A DNA stretch of 64,000 bases from [Mycobacterium] nativiensis. Its GTDB lineage: Bacteria > Actinomycetota > Actinomycetes > Mycobacteriales > Mycobacteriaceae. Below the pieces are notes generated by a model. The model was not told the DNA's origin, did no database searches, and saw only the letters and a program-made list of their open reading frames with translations. Positions within the stretch are counted from its first letter, which is position 1; each line of letters starts with the position of its first letter. The translations under genes and the position numbers were made by a program. Of the stretch, positions 55,685 to 64,000 are shown piece by piece. The stretch lies in contig NZ_CP083986.1 in NCBI RefSeq assembly GCF_020172685.1, forward strand, positions 88,456-152,455, read 5' to 3'.

Positions 55685-57238
55685 ATGCAGATCCGCGAAC
55701 ATGTCGGCACCGCCAAGCCCGCCATCATCCTGCACCCTTCGGGAACCGTCATCACCTTCGATGACCTGGAGGCCCGGGCGAACCGGTTGGCGCACTTCTT
55801 TCGCCGCGCCGGGCTGGTCGAGGGTGACGCCGTTGCGATCCTCATGGAGAACAACGAGCACATGCACGCGATCATGTGGGCAGCGCGGCGCAGCGGCCTG
55901 TACTACGTGCCGATCAACACCCATCTGACCGCGGCCGAGGCCGCGTACATCATCGACAACAGCTCCGCCAAGGCCGTCATCGGCTCAGCGGCCCTGCGCA
56001 AGACCTGCGAAGGCCTGGCCGAGCTGGGGGCATTTCCCGCTCGCGGGGGATTGCCTAATGGCCTGCCCGAGCTGCTGCTGGTCGCCTCCGAAACCGAAGT
56101 GGATGGCCTGGACGGCTGGCAGCGTTACCCGGAATGCGTTGCCGATCAACCCGATACGCCGATCGACGATGAGATCGAGGGTGACCTGCTGCAGTATTCT
56201 TCCGGCACCACCGGTCGGCCCAAGGGGATCAAACGCGCACTGCCGCACGTGCCGCCGGCGCAGGCGCCCGGTCTGATGTCGATGTTGGTGGAGGTCTGGA
56301 TGACCCCCGATTCGGTCTACTTGAGCCCGGCGCCGCTGTATCACACCGCCCCGTCGGTGTGGTCCATGTGCGCGCAGGCCGCCGGCATCACGACGGTGGT
56401 ACTCGAGAAATTCGATCCGGAAGGCTGCCTGGACGCGATTCAGCGCTACCGGGTCACTCACGCCCAGTTCGTCCCCGCGCACTTCACCCGGATGCTGAAA
56501 CTGCCCGAGACGGTGAGGAATTCGTACGACGTCTCCAGCCTGCAACGGGTGATGCACGCCGCCGCGCCCTGTCCGGTCGAGATCAAGAGGCAGATGATCG
56601 ACTGGTGGGGCCCGATCATCGACGAATACTATGCCTCCTCCGAGGCGCACGGTTCCACGTTGATCAGCGCCGAGGATTGGCTGGCCCACCCGGGTTCGGT
56701 AGGCAAGCCGATGATGGGAGCGGTGCACATCCTCGACGAGGACGGCAACGAACTACCTGTGGGCCAGGCCGGTGAGATCTACTTCGAGGGCGGCACTGCC
56801 TTCGAATACCTCAATGACCCTGACAAGACGGCGGATTCGCGGGACAGCCGCGGATGGGCCACCGTCGGCGACGTCGGCTACCTCGACGACGACGGGTACC
56901 TGTACCTCACCGACCGTCGGCATCACATGATCATCTCTGGCGGTGTGAACATCTACCCGCAGGAAGCCGAGAACATGTTGATCACCCACCCGAAGGTGTT
57001 GGACGCGGCGGTGTTCGGCATCCCCGACGACGAGATGGGCCAGACGGTCAAGGCCGCGGTGCAGACCGTCGATGAGGCCGACGCCACCGACGCCTTCGCC
57101 GACGAACTGCTGACATGGTTGCGGGACCGCTTGGCGCACTACAAATGTCCGCGCTCGATCTCCTTCGAGGCGCAACTTCCCAGGACCGACACCGGCAAGT
57201 TGTACAAGAACGAGCTGGCGGCCAAGTACTCGGCGTGA
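55685..57238 (+). CDS. fadD4: Acyl-CoA synthetase (FadD4-like)
   Basis: 517-aa ANL-superfamily ligase. The AMP-binding P-loop is QYSSGTTGRPKGIKR (about 170-184), the A5 region is DEYYASSEAHGST, the A7 region WATVGDVGYLDDDGYLYLTDR holds the ribose-binding Asp, and the A10 lysine is in PRTDTGKLYKNEL near the C-terminus. It activates a carboxylic acid to acyl-AMP and then acyl-CoA; the chain length is not evident. In M. tuberculosis FadD4 follows nadR-region genes after pckA, which are absent here. The promoter has a large palindrome. Confidence 0.9.
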   Translation: MQIREHVGTAKPAIILHPSGTVITFDDLEARANRLAHFFRRAGLVEGDAVAILMENNEHMHAIMWAARRSGLYYVPINTHLTAAEAAYIIDNSSAKAVIGSAALRKTCEGLAELGAFPARGGLPNGLPELLLVASETEVDGLDGWQRYPECVADQPDTPIDDEIEGDLLQYSSGTTGRPKGIKRALPHVPPAQAPGLMSMLVEVWMTPDSVYLSPAPLYHTAPSVWSMCAQAAGITTVVLEKFDPEGCLDAIQRYRVTHAQFVPAHFTRMLKLPETVRNSYDVSSLQRVMHAAAPCPVEIKRQMIDWWGPIIDEYYASSEAHGSTLISAEDWLAHPGSVGKPMMGAVHILDEDGNELPVGQAGEIYFEGGTAFEYLNDPDKTADSRDSRGWATVGDVGYLDDDGYLYLTDRRHHMIISGGVNIYPQEAENMLITHPKVLDAAVFGIPDDEMGQTVKAAVQTVDEADATDAFADELLTWLRDRLAHYKCPRSISFEAQLPRTDTGKLYKNELAAKYSA

Positions 57239-57307
57239 CACGGGATTAGGTGGGCGGCGGGCCACAAACACACTTTGTCGCCGCGGCCGTCGATCAACTC
57301 CCGACGG

Positions 57308-58693
57308 TCAGGAGGTGCCCCCCGGCCTGCCGGGTGCGCCCTGGGTGCCGGCCTGGCCGTGGACGGTGCCGGGGCCGGCATTGCCGCCGGGGCCGCCAAG
57401 TCCCCCGGTGGCCCCGCCAATGCCGTTACCGCCGTTGCCGCCGGAACCGCCGTCCCCGCCGTTGCCCCCGAATCCGACCCCGTGGCCGCCGACACCGCCG
57501 TGGCCGCCGACGCCGCCGACGCCGCCTTCGCCGCTGACGTCGCCGCCGTTGCCGGCAGCGCCGCCGTCGCCGCCGTTGCTGCCGCTGGTCCCAACGATCA
57601 CCGCGGTGCCACCGCCACCGGCGCCTCCGTCTCCGCCTCGACCGCCGATGCTGGCGATCCCGTCGGCGGCACCGCCGTGGCCGCCGTGGCCGCCATGGCC
57701 GGCCCCGGTCACATCACCGCTGCCGCCGACCTTGCCACCGTCGCCGCCGTACCCACCGTTCCCGCCGGTGCTTCCGGTGCCGGTGGCGGCGCCGCCTTGG
57801 CCGCCTTGGCCGCCGTTCCCGCCTCCGCCGAGCAACTGACCACCGTCGCCGCCTCTGCCACCGTGGCCACCCGCCCCGCCGGCGCGGCCGTCCCCGGCGG
57901 TAGCGCTGCCGTCGCCGCCCGCCCCGCCGATCCCACCGCTGCCGTAGAGGTAGTTGCTGTTGCCGCCGTCACCTCCGGTACCACCGGCGCCGCCATCGCC
58001 GCTGCCGTCGCCGCCCGCACCGCCATGACCGCCGTTGCCCCAGAACTGTCCGCCGTCGCCGCCGTTGCCGCCGCCGGCACCCAAGCCGCCGGCACCGCCG
58101 TCGCCGCCGTTGCCGAACCCACCGGCGTGGCCGCCGTTGCCGCCGGCAACGTCGTCGAGGGTCGAGGACCACCCGCGCCCGCCGTCGCCGAACCACAACC
58201 CGCCGGTCCCGCCATCGGGACTGTCCGCGGTGCCGTCCACACCGTTGCAGATCACGCCACACGCGCCCTGGGTCAGCGGAGCGAACAGCGGGTTGATCAG
58301 ACCGCCGAGCTGCTGGCCGAACGGGCTGTTGATCCAGTCCTGCATGCCGTCGTGCAACCACTGATAGAGGAGGTCGGTCCCGGACGCCTCCGCGCTCAGC
58401 GGAACGGCATCGAAATCACTCAGCTCTGGGTCAGATGCGTCCCCCGTGGCCGGATCGAACCAATGAAAGCCCGCTGTGGCTCCGTCATCATCGACCGGCG
58501 ACCCGAAAAGCGGACTGACCAGGTCAACGAACCAGTCGAACTCGTCGGCGTGCGCGGTGGGTGTCGAGGCCACCGGTGCCGATCCCAAGGCGACCATCGC
58601 CGCCATCGCCGGTGTGGCCAACTTCACCCGATGCGCCAGGACCGGCAACAGGTTTCGCCGAGGTGTGCTGACCTCATCGCAGCAACGCGCCAT
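57308..58693 (-). CDS. PGRS-type glycine-rich secreted protein without PE domain
   Basis: 461 aa. A basic N-terminus and hydrophobic segment end in TAHADE (signal cleavage at about residue 50) in place of a PE domain. Residues about 50-135 are a unique domain with DWINSPFGQQLGGLINPLF and the Cys pair GACGVIC. From about 140 a GGLWFGDGG entry leads into about 310 residues of PGRS (GGxGGx) repeats, ending in a GTVHGQAGTQGAPG stretch. PGRS domains of PE_PGRS proteins are surface exposed and bind Ca2+ in proposed models. It is paralogous to the divergent gene at 58912-61251. The exact start is uncertain; the ATG at 58693 is used. Confidence 0.85.
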   Translation of the reverse strand: MARCCDEVSTPRRNLLPVLAHRVKLATPAMAAMVALGSAPVASTPTAHADEFDWFVDLVSPLFGSPVDDDGATAGFHWFDPATGDASDPELSDFDAVPLSAEASGTDLLYQWLHDGMQDWINSPFGQQLGGLINPLFAPLTQGACGVICNGVDGTADSPDGGTGGLWFGDGGRGWSSTLDDVAGGNGGHAGGFGNGGDGGAGGLGAGGGNGGDGGQFWGNGGHGGAGGDGSGDGGAGGTGGDGGNSNYLYGSGGIGGAGGDGSATAGDGRAGGAGGHGGRGGDGGQLLGGGGNGGQGGQGGAATGTGSTGGNGGYGGDGGKVGGSGDVTGAGHGGHGGHGGAADGIASIGGRGGDGGAGGGGTAVIVGTSGSNGGDGGAAGNGGDVSGEGGVGGVGGHGGVGGHGVGFGGNGGDGGSGGNGGNGIGGATGGLGGPGGNAGPGTVHGQAGTQGAPGRPGGTS

Positions 58694-58911
58694 TACAGAT
58701 CAACCCTTCAGTGTTGAATGTCCGCCGAGCGCCCGAAGGGCAACCGCCCACGTCACCGGCGTGACCCGGGTCTCATCTGGTCGACATCAGTTTGGCTGAA
58801 CAAGCCTCAATTCCCCTAAGTGGACATTCGTCAATTTAGTTACTACCATCGCCAATCGCAAGGGACAGCACACAGGGTCCGTTAAGGCTGGGCGCAGGCA
58901 TCAGCAAGGTC

Positions 58912-61251
58912 ATGGCATGGAAGGGGACGCCAGGAATGGCACTGGAACGGCGCGGTAGCGGGAATGTTCAAGCAGGGGGACGGTCGCGGCGGCGTAACCG
59001 CGCGATCGGAGCCGCAGCCTCGGTCGGCGCCTTCCTGGCATTCGGCATGGCGCCGCTGGCGGCCGCGCCGGCAGCCAGCGCCGACTTCGACGACTTTGTC
59101 ACGGACCTGTTCGACCCCAGCGCCTGGGGCAACCTGTCGGGGGACTTCGACAGCCTGTTCACCGCGTCGGACTGGAACATCGGTGCCGCCGATGGCAGCC
59201 TGTTCGACGCTGACTTCGCTCAGATGTGGCAGGACAGCTTCTACCTGCCGCTGCACGGGTTCTTGCAGGACTGGATCAACAGCCCGTTCGGCCAGGACGT
59301 CAACGGTGTGGTCAACCAGCTGTTCGCGCCGTTCACCGATGGCTTCTGCGGGATGATCTGCAATGGTGCCGACGGCACCGCGACCAGCATCGACGGCCAG
59401 GCCGGTGGTCTGTGGTTCGGCGACGGCGGCAACGGCTGGGCCTCGAACCTCGACGGCATTGCCGGTGGTAACGGTGGGCACGCCGGTGGTATCGGCAACG
59501 GTGGCGACGGCGGTGTCGGTGGCCTGGGTGCCGACGGTGGCAACGGTGGCCACGGCGGCGAGATGTGGGGCAACGGCGGCGACGGTGGCGCCGGCGGCAA
59601 CGGCACCGAGACGCTGGCCGCGGGCAACGGCGGTATCGGTGGCTCCTCGGGTCAGGCCCAGGACTTCTTCGGCATGGGTGCCTGGGGCAACGGCGGTAAC
59701 GGTGGGGCCGGCGGCGCCGGCTGGTCCGGCACCAACGGCTCCACGGGCTCCGACGGTAACGGCACCAACGGTGTGGCCGGTGGCCTCGCCGGTAACGGTG
59801 GCGCCGGTGGTGCGGGTTCGTCGTTCGTCGGTATCGGCGGCAACGGTGGCGTCGGCGGGGTCGGCGGTGCCGGCGGCCACGGTGGCGACGGCGCGAACGG
59901 TGACGGCGGCTCGTTCGGTAACAACGGCTCCGGTGACGGTGCTGCCGGCGGCCACGGTGGCGACGGCGCGGTCGGCGGCAAGGGTGGCGTCGGTGGCGCG
60001 GCCGGTGTCGGTGGCTCGGCCAACGGCTCGGTGGGTGTCGACGGCGACGGCGGTGTCGGCGGTAACGGCGGCCTCGGCGGCGACGGTGGCACGGGTGCCA
60101 ACGGCCTGGCGGTCAACGGCGTGGGCGCCAACGGTGCCGCAGGCGGCGACGGTGGCGCGGGTGGTAACGGTGGTGCCGCCGCTGCCGGCGGTGCGGCCGG
60201 TGGTGCCAGCGCCAACGCGGGCGCAGGCGGTGTCGACGGCGACGGCGGTAACGGCGGTGCAGGCGGCGACGCGTCCGCTGCCACCAACGGGGCCAACGGT
60301 GTCGACGGTACGGACAAGGCTCCCCTGCCCGCCCAGAACGGTGGCACCGGTGCTGCCGGCGGTAACGGTGGTGCCGGTGGTGCCGGTGGCGGCGATGCCG
60401 GTAACGGCGGCAACGGTGGTAAGGGTGGTGCCGGCTCCGACGGTGGTAACGGCGGTACCGGCGGTATCAACGTCCACTCGGCCACCGACTCCGTGCACGG
60501 GCTGTACGGCGCGCCCGCCAATGGCGGCGCGGGCGGTACCGGTGGCACCGGCGGTGCGGCCGGTGCCGGCGCGACCAACGGCAACGACGGTCTGATCGGT
60601 GACGGTGGTGCCGGCGGCAACGGCGGTAAGGGTGGCGACGTCGCGGACGTGACCGGCCACACCGCCGTTGAGGGTCCGCTTGGATCCGGAACCATGGGCC
60701 CGCAGGGTTCGGCAGGCACCGGTGGTGCCGGTGGCGCCGGTGGTGCGGGCGCCCAGGGTGGTGCCGGTGGTAACGGCGGTGCCGGCGGCAGCGACCCGAA
60801 CGCGGGTGGCGCGCACGGCGGCACCGGCGGTGTCGGCGGTGCCGGCGGCCAGGGTCTGGAGAACACCGACGGCACCGGTGGTGTCGGCGGCGACGGTGGT
60901 GCCGGCGGTAACGGTGGCAACGGCAGCAACATCCGCTGGGGCGACCCGAGTGCAACCACCAACTCCAACGACAACTCCTCGGGCCCGCTGGACGATGTCC
61001 ACGGTGGAATCGGTGGCGCCGGTGGCGCCGGCGGTGCCGGTGAGGTCACCGGCGGGAACGGTGGCAACGGCGGTAACGGCGGCGACGTCGTCACCCCGCA
61101 CCTGGGCACCGACGGCCTCAACGGCGGCGCGGGTGACACCCCGGGTACCGGCAGCACGGGCGGCACCGCGGGCACCGGTGGTGCCGCGGGTACCGGCCCC
61201 AACGCCGGTAACGCCGGAGACGCCGGCAACGCCGGTACGGTCGTCCCGTAG
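58912..61251 (+). CDS. Large PGRS-type secreted protein without PE domain
   Basis: 779 aa. An Arg-rich n-region (GRSRRRNRAIG) and hydrophobic core end near PAASADF (signal cleavage at about residue 57). A unique domain (about 57-150) contains LQDWINSPFGQDVNGVVNQLFAPF and a Cys pair, GFCGMICNG. Then GGLWFGDGGNGWASNLDGIAG begins about 610 residues of PGRS repeats, with non-repeat inserts such as NVHSATDSVHGLYGAP and RWGDPSATTNSNDNSSG. The same domain plan as its divergent partner implies duplication. The ATG at 58912 is used; an ATG at 58936 has a better upstream GGAAGGGG and is the main alternative. Confidence 0.85.
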   Translation: MAWKGTPGMALERRGSGNVQAGGRSRRRNRAIGAAASVGAFLAFGMAPLAAAPAASADFDDFVTDLFDPSAWGNLSGDFDSLFTASDWNIGAADGSLFDADFAQMWQDSFYLPLHGFLQDWINSPFGQDVNGVVNQLFAPFTDGFCGMICNGADGTATSIDGQAGGLWFGDGGNGWASNLDGIAGGNGGHAGGIGNGGDGGVGGLGADGGNGGHGGEMWGNGGDGGAGGNGTETLAAGNGGIGGSSGQAQDFFGMGAWGNGGNGGAGGAGWSGTNGSTGSDGNGTNGVAGGLAGNGGAGGAGSSFVGIGGNGGVGGVGGAGGHGGDGANGDGGSFGNNGSGDGAAGGHGGDGAVGGKGGVGGAAGVGGSANGSVGVDGDGGVGGNGGLGGDGGTGANGLAVNGVGANGAAGGDGGAGGNGGAAAAGGAAGGASANAGAGGVDGDGGNGGAGGDASAATNGANGVDGTDKAPLPAQNGGTGAAGGNGGAGGAGGGDAGNGGNGGKGGAGSDGGNGGTGGINVHSATDSVHGLYGAPANGGAGGTGGTGGAAGAGATNGNDGLIGDGGAGGNGGKGGDVADVTGHTAVEGPLGSGTMGPQGSAGTGGAGGAGGAGAQGGAGGNGGAGGSDPNAGGAHGGTGGVGGAGGQGLENTDGTGGVGGDGGAGGNGGNGSNIRWGDPSATTNSNDNSSGPLDDVHGGIGGAGGAGGAGEVTGGNGGNGGNGGDVVTPHLGTDGLNGGAGDTPGTGSTGGTAGTGGAAGTGPNAGNAGDAGNAGTVVP

Positions 61252-61267
61252 TAGTCCGGACAGCGCA

Positions 61268-61305
61268 AGAGAAACACCCCGCACAATCGTGCGGGGTGTT
61301 TCTCT
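61268..61305. terminator. Perfect 17-bp stem terminator
   Basis: AGAGAAACACCCCGCAC (61268-61284) pairs perfectly with its complement at 61289-61305 around an AATC loop, and TTGG follows. It lies between the convergent PGRS and fadE3 genes and can serve both. Confidence 0.92.
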
Positions 61306-61336
61306 TTGGCCCTGCGCTCGGCGTAGCCGGACGGGG

Positions 61337-62491
61337 CTAGATCCCGCCGCGGGCCACCAGTTGCGCGGCGATCACGTTGCGCTGGATCTCGTTGGTGCCC
61401 TCGCCCACGATCATCAGCGGCGCGTCGCGGAAGTAGCGCTCGACGTCGTACTCGGTGGAATAGCCGTAGCCGCCGTGGATCCGCACCGCATCCAACGCGA
61501 TCTCCATGGCCGCCTCGGAGGCGAACAGCTTGGCCATGCCGGCCTCCATGTCGCAGCGCTGCCCGCTGTCGTACCGTTCCGCGGCATAGCGGGTGAGCTG
61601 GCGGGCGGCGGTCAGTTTGGTGGCCATCTCGGCCAGATAGTTGCCGACGCTCTGATGCTTCCAGATCGGCTGACCGAAACTCTCCCGTTGCTGGGCGTAG
61701 GCCAGTGCGTCCTCCAGCGCAGCGGTGGCCACCCCCAATGCCCGCGCCGCCACCTGGATGCGACCGGTCTCCAGGCCCTTCATCATCTGGGCGAAACCGT
61801 GGCCTGGTGTGCCGCCGAGCACCGCCGTGGCCGGCACCCGGCAGCCGTCGAAGCTCAGCTCACAGCTCTCCACACCCTTGTAGCCCAACTTGGGCAGATC
61901 ACGCGAAATCGTCAGCCCGGCAATCGGATTCTCCACCAGGATCACCGAGATCCCGCTGTGCCGCGGGGTGGCCTTCTGGTCGGTCTTGGCCAGCAACGCG
62001 ATCAGCCCGGAATAGCGGGCGTTGGAGATCCACGTCTTGGAACCGTTGATCACCAGTTCGTCCCCGGACACCGCAGCGGTGGTCATCATGTTCTGCAGGT
62101 CGCTGCCGCCACCCGGTTCGGTCAGCGCCATGGTGGCCCGCAGCGCACCGGTGGCCATGGCAGGCAGGTAGCGCTGCTTCTGATCGTCGGTCCCGAACAA
62201 CGTCAGCAGTTTGGCCACGACGGTGTGCCCGCCCATCGCCCCGGCCAGGCTCATCCAGCCGCGCGCCAACTCCTGAGTGATCAGCACGTAGCAGGGCATC
62301 GACACCGGCGTTCCGCCGTACTCCTCGGGGACGGCCAGGCCGTAGATGCCGAGCCGTTTCATCTGTTCGATCCACGCCTCTGGATAGGTGTTGGCATGCT
62401 CGACGTCGCGGACCGTCGGCTTCACCTCCCGGTCGATGAACTGACGCACGGTTTCGACCAGGATCAACTCGTCGTCGGTGGGGCGGCTCAT
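61337..62491 (-). CDS. fadE3: Acyl-CoA dehydrogenase (FadE3-like)
   Basis: 384-aa FAD-dependent acyl-CoA dehydrogenase. The signature MALTEPGGGSDLQNM is at about 130-145, a WISNA flavin-contact segment at about 170, and the C-terminal YGYSTEYDVERYFRDAPLMIVGEGTNEIQRN supplies the catalytic Glu region. It catalyses alpha,beta-dehydrogenation in beta-oxidation. The ATG at 62491 (MSRPTDDELI) was chosen; the longer frame overlaps the divergent gene. A TACGGT hexamer ends 6 nt before that ATG on the minus strand, the leaderless pattern. The position matches Rv0215c. Confidence 0.9.
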   Translation of the reverse strand: MSRPTDDELILVETVRQFIDREVKPTVRDVEHANTYPEAWIEQMKRLGIYGLAVPEEYGGTPVSMPCYVLITQELARGWMSLAGAMGGHTVVAKLLTLFGTDDQKQRYLPAMATGALRATMALTEPGGGSDLQNMMTTAAVSGDELVINGSKTWISNARYSGLIALLAKTDQKATPRHSGISVILVENPIAGLTISRDLPKLGYKGVESCELSFDGCRVPATAVLGGTPGHGFAQMMKGLETGRIQVAARALGVATAALEDALAYAQQRESFGQPIWKHQSVGNYLAEMATKLTAARQLTRYAAERYDSGQRCDMEAGMAKLFASEAAMEIALDAVRIHGGYGYSTEYDVERYFRDAPLMIVGEGTNEIQRNVIAAQLVARGGI

Positions 62492-62518
62492 CGGTTCACC
62501 GTATGCCAGGATCGTCAG

Positions 62519-63493
62519 ATGACCAGCGGGCCCTACTTCGATGAACTCCAGGTCGGCCAGGTTTTTGATGCGGCACCGGCGATGACGCTGACCGCCGGTG
62601 CCGCAGCGCTGCACCAGGCGATCCTCGGGGACCGGTTGCGGCTGCCGTTGGACGCCACCTTGGCGCATGCGGTGACCGGCGCGGTGGCGCCGCTGGCCCA
62701 CCCGGGGCTGGTCTGCGACGTCGCGATCGGGCAGTCGACCCTGGCGACCCGGCGAGTCAAGGCCAACCTGTTCTACCGCGGCCTGGCGTTCTTCCGGTTC
62801 CCGGTGATCGGCGACACTTTGTTCACGCGTACCGAGGTCGTGGGGTTGAAACAGAACGCGGCCAAACCCGGTCGGGCGCCGACAGGGCTGGCGGCGCTAC
62901 GGGTGACCACCATCGACCAGGCCGATCGACTGGTACTCGACTTCTACCGCTGCGCAATGCTGCCGCTGTCGCCCGGCGGCCATACCGACCACCGCGACGA
63001 TCTGTCGACCATCGGTGCCGGACTCGCGGCACCGCACGACGTCACCGCGGGTTGGTCCGCCGAGGAGTTCCGGCGGCGGGTGCCGGGACCGCACTTCGAC
63101 CAGGCCGCGGGCGGTTTAAAAGGCAGCGTACTGACCAGCACCGGCGACGTGGTCACCTCCGCCCCGGAGTTGGCCCGGCTGACCCTCAACATCGCTGCCA
63201 CCCACCATGATTCACGGGTGGCGGGCCGACGCCTGGTCTACGGCGGGCATACCATCGGGCTGGCCCTGGCGCAGGCATCTCGGCTGCTGCCGAATCTGGT
63301 CACGGTGCTGGGCTGGCATTCCTGTGATCACACCGCGCCAGTCCACGAAGGCGACACCGTTTACAGCGAACTGCACGTCGAATCCGCCCGCGACAACGTG
63401 CTGGAGCTGCGGTCGCTGGCCTACGCCGCCGGCGATGCGGGCGAGCCGGATCGCCAGGTGCTGGACTGGCGCTTCACCGCCCTGCAGTTCTGA
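62519..63493 (+). CDS. MaoC-like double-hotdog protein (Rv0216-like)
   Basis: 324-aa protein with two hotdog folds, as in Rv0216 (337 aa). The N-terminal DELQVGQVFDAAPAMTLTAGAAALHQAI resembles R-specific hydratases but lacks a clear catalytic His/Asp pair there. The second half has NIAATHHDSRVAGRRLVYGGHTIGLALAQAS, a hydratase-2-like motif with Asp and His. Hydration of enoyl-CoA thioesters is plausible; Rv0216's substrate is not established. It is divergent from fadE3 with only 27 bp between start codons, so the two share one promoter region. Confidence 0.85.
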   Translation: MTSGPYFDELQVGQVFDAAPAMTLTAGAAALHQAILGDRLRLPLDATLAHAVTGAVAPLAHPGLVCDVAIGQSTLATRRVKANLFYRGLAFFRFPVIGDTLFTRTEVVGLKQNAAKPGRAPTGLAALRVTTIDQADRLVLDFYRCAMLPLSPGGHTDHRDDLSTIGAGLAAPHDVTAGWSAEEFRRRVPGPHFDQAAGGLKGSVLTSTGDVVTSAPELARLTLNIAATHHDSRVAGRRLVYGGHTIGLALAQASRLLPNLVTVLGWHSCDHTAPVHEGDTVYSELHVESARDNVLELRSLAYAAGDAGEPDRQVLDWRFTALQF

Positions 63494-63513
63494 GCGACCT
63501 CCCGCGACGAAAA

Positions 63514-64000
63514 CTAATGCGGCAGATCCCGGAACGGGGCGTCCCGGTACGGATCGGGCTCCTTGGGAAGGCCCAGCACCCGCTCGCCGATGATGTTGCG
63601 CTGGATCTGGTCGGTGCCGCCACCGATCGAGGTGAAGTAGGCGTTGAGGGCCCGGAATGTCACCGCGTCGCCGACCGGGTTCTCCGGCCCGCTCAACATT
63701 GATTCGGCGCCGACGATCTCGGTCTGCACCCGGGCGGTCTCGTGCAGGATGCGAGACATCGCGATCTTGCCGAGCGCCAGCAGTGTGGCGGCCTCGGCGC
63801 GATCGGCGCTGGTCTTGGCCCGTTGGTTGTTCCACCGGTTCACCGTGGCCAGCGCCTGCGCGCGGGCGATCTCCTGACGGATATGGCCGTCGCCGAGGCG
63901 GCCGGCGTCGCGGGCCAATTCAACCAGGCCGCCGGACTTCTCACGGCCGCGCGCGGTGCGCGCGATGTCGCCCATCAGCCGCCGCTCATAGCCCAGCGCT
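63514..64000 (-). CDS. Acyl-CoA dehydrogenase, C-terminal part; 5' end outside window
   Basis: The last roughly 160 residues of an acyl-CoA dehydrogenase, on the minus strand and open to the window edge. The C-terminal helical domain is visible (RAQALATVNRWNNQRAKTS, LALGKIAMSRILHETARVQ), followed by FTSIGGGTDQIQRNIIGERVLGLPKEP, the canonical end of the family. In this subclass Thr-Asp-Gln replaces Thr-Asn-Glu at the usual catalytic-base position. The end is 21 bp from the convergent hotdog gene. The internal ATG at 63975 is not a real start. Confidence 0.87.
   Translation of the reverse strand, partial: ALGYERRLMGDIARTARGREKSGGLVELARDAGRLGDGHIRQEIARAQALATVNRWNNQRAKTSADRAEAATLLALGKIAMSRILHETARVQTEIVGAESMLSGPENPVGDAVTFRALNAYFTSIGGGTDQIQRNIIGERVLGLPKEPDPYRDAPFRDLPH

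Noticed and set aside
57275..58717. Ala/Val-rich plus-strand frame opposite the first PGRS gene
   Set aside because: The complement of GGN-GGN repeats yields long stop-free Ala/Val/Pro frames; no signal or domain.
59400..61250. Regular repeats considered as a CRISPR array or satellite
   Set aside because: The periodicity is codon-based (GGN) with no fixed-length repeat and spacer pattern; it is coding PGRS sequence.
58882..61284. 800-codon minus-strand frame opposite the second PGRS gene
   Set aside because: Thr/Ala/Val-rich antisense of the PGRS repeat; the plus-strand product has a signal peptide and conserved domain.
60668..62518. Upstream extension of the double-hotdog frame across fadE3 and the PGRS gene
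   Set aside because: It is antisense or out of frame to well-supported genes; the true start is the ATG at 62519.

Overview
The window is a high-GC actinobacterial chromosome segment and is almost certainly from a Mycobacteriaceae member. Gene order and product lengths closely follow the Mycobacterium tuberculosis stretch Rv0172-Rv0216: end of mce1, monoacylglycerol lipase, mymT, ilvD, ricR, zmp1, mmpL11, mmpL3, trmB, pckA, fadD4, fadE3. Two PGRS-type proteins with secretion signals but no PE domain point to a non-tuberculous species (the M. terrae/Mycolicibacter group is one guess; the sequence alone does not settle it). Comparisons with M. tuberculosis come from memory of those proteins, not from a database search. 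No rRNA, tRNA, IS element, prophage or CRISPR array was seen.

Region 1 (1-7.1 kb, +): the end of the mce1 lipid-import operon (MceD C-terminus, lipoprotein MceE/LprK, MceF), four Mce-associated membrane proteins and a DUF1275 membrane protein. Region 2 (7.1-17.7 kb, -): a complete second mce operon, yrbEA-yrbEB-mceABCDEF, with one Mce-associated gene and an MPT64-like secreted protein downstream. A second close Mce-associated paralogue lies on its far side (18.8 kb), so the operon is bracketed by paralogues. M. tuberculosis has no second mce operon at this position.

Region 3 (18-25 kb): a secreted protein, a pirin, a large DUF1023-type alpha/beta hydrolase coupled to a lipoprotein, an NDMA-dependent alcohol dehydrogenase with a KstR-like operator over its -10 box, and a FabG3-like SDR. 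Region 4 (24.9-36.4 kb): the Rv0183-Rv0192 block. It contains a TetR/old-yellow-enzyme insertion and a copper module: the metallothionein MymT, a DUF305 lipoprotein, the repressor RicR and two matching operator palindromes. The truncated haemoglobin GlbN, dihydroxy-acid dehydratase, an MFS exporter and an L,D-transpeptidase are also here.

Region 5 (36.4-53.6 kb): cell envelope and haem functions. These are the Zmp1 metalloprotease, MmpL11 with the Rv0203-type haemophore, a flippase-like membrane protein, an AI-2E-family protein, the trehalose monomycolate transporter MmpL3, a NYN-domain protein, TrmB and a pair of degenerate GTPase-like proteins. Region 6 (53.6-64 kb): PEP carboxykinase, FadD4, two divergent signal-peptide PGRS proteins, FadE3, a double-hotdog protein and the 3' part of another acyl-CoA dehydrogenase.

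Most operons are tightly packed with ATGA, GTGA or TGATG overlaps. Several monocistronic genes show a TANNNT hexamer 6-7 nt before the start codon, the pattern of leaderless mycobacterial transcripts.
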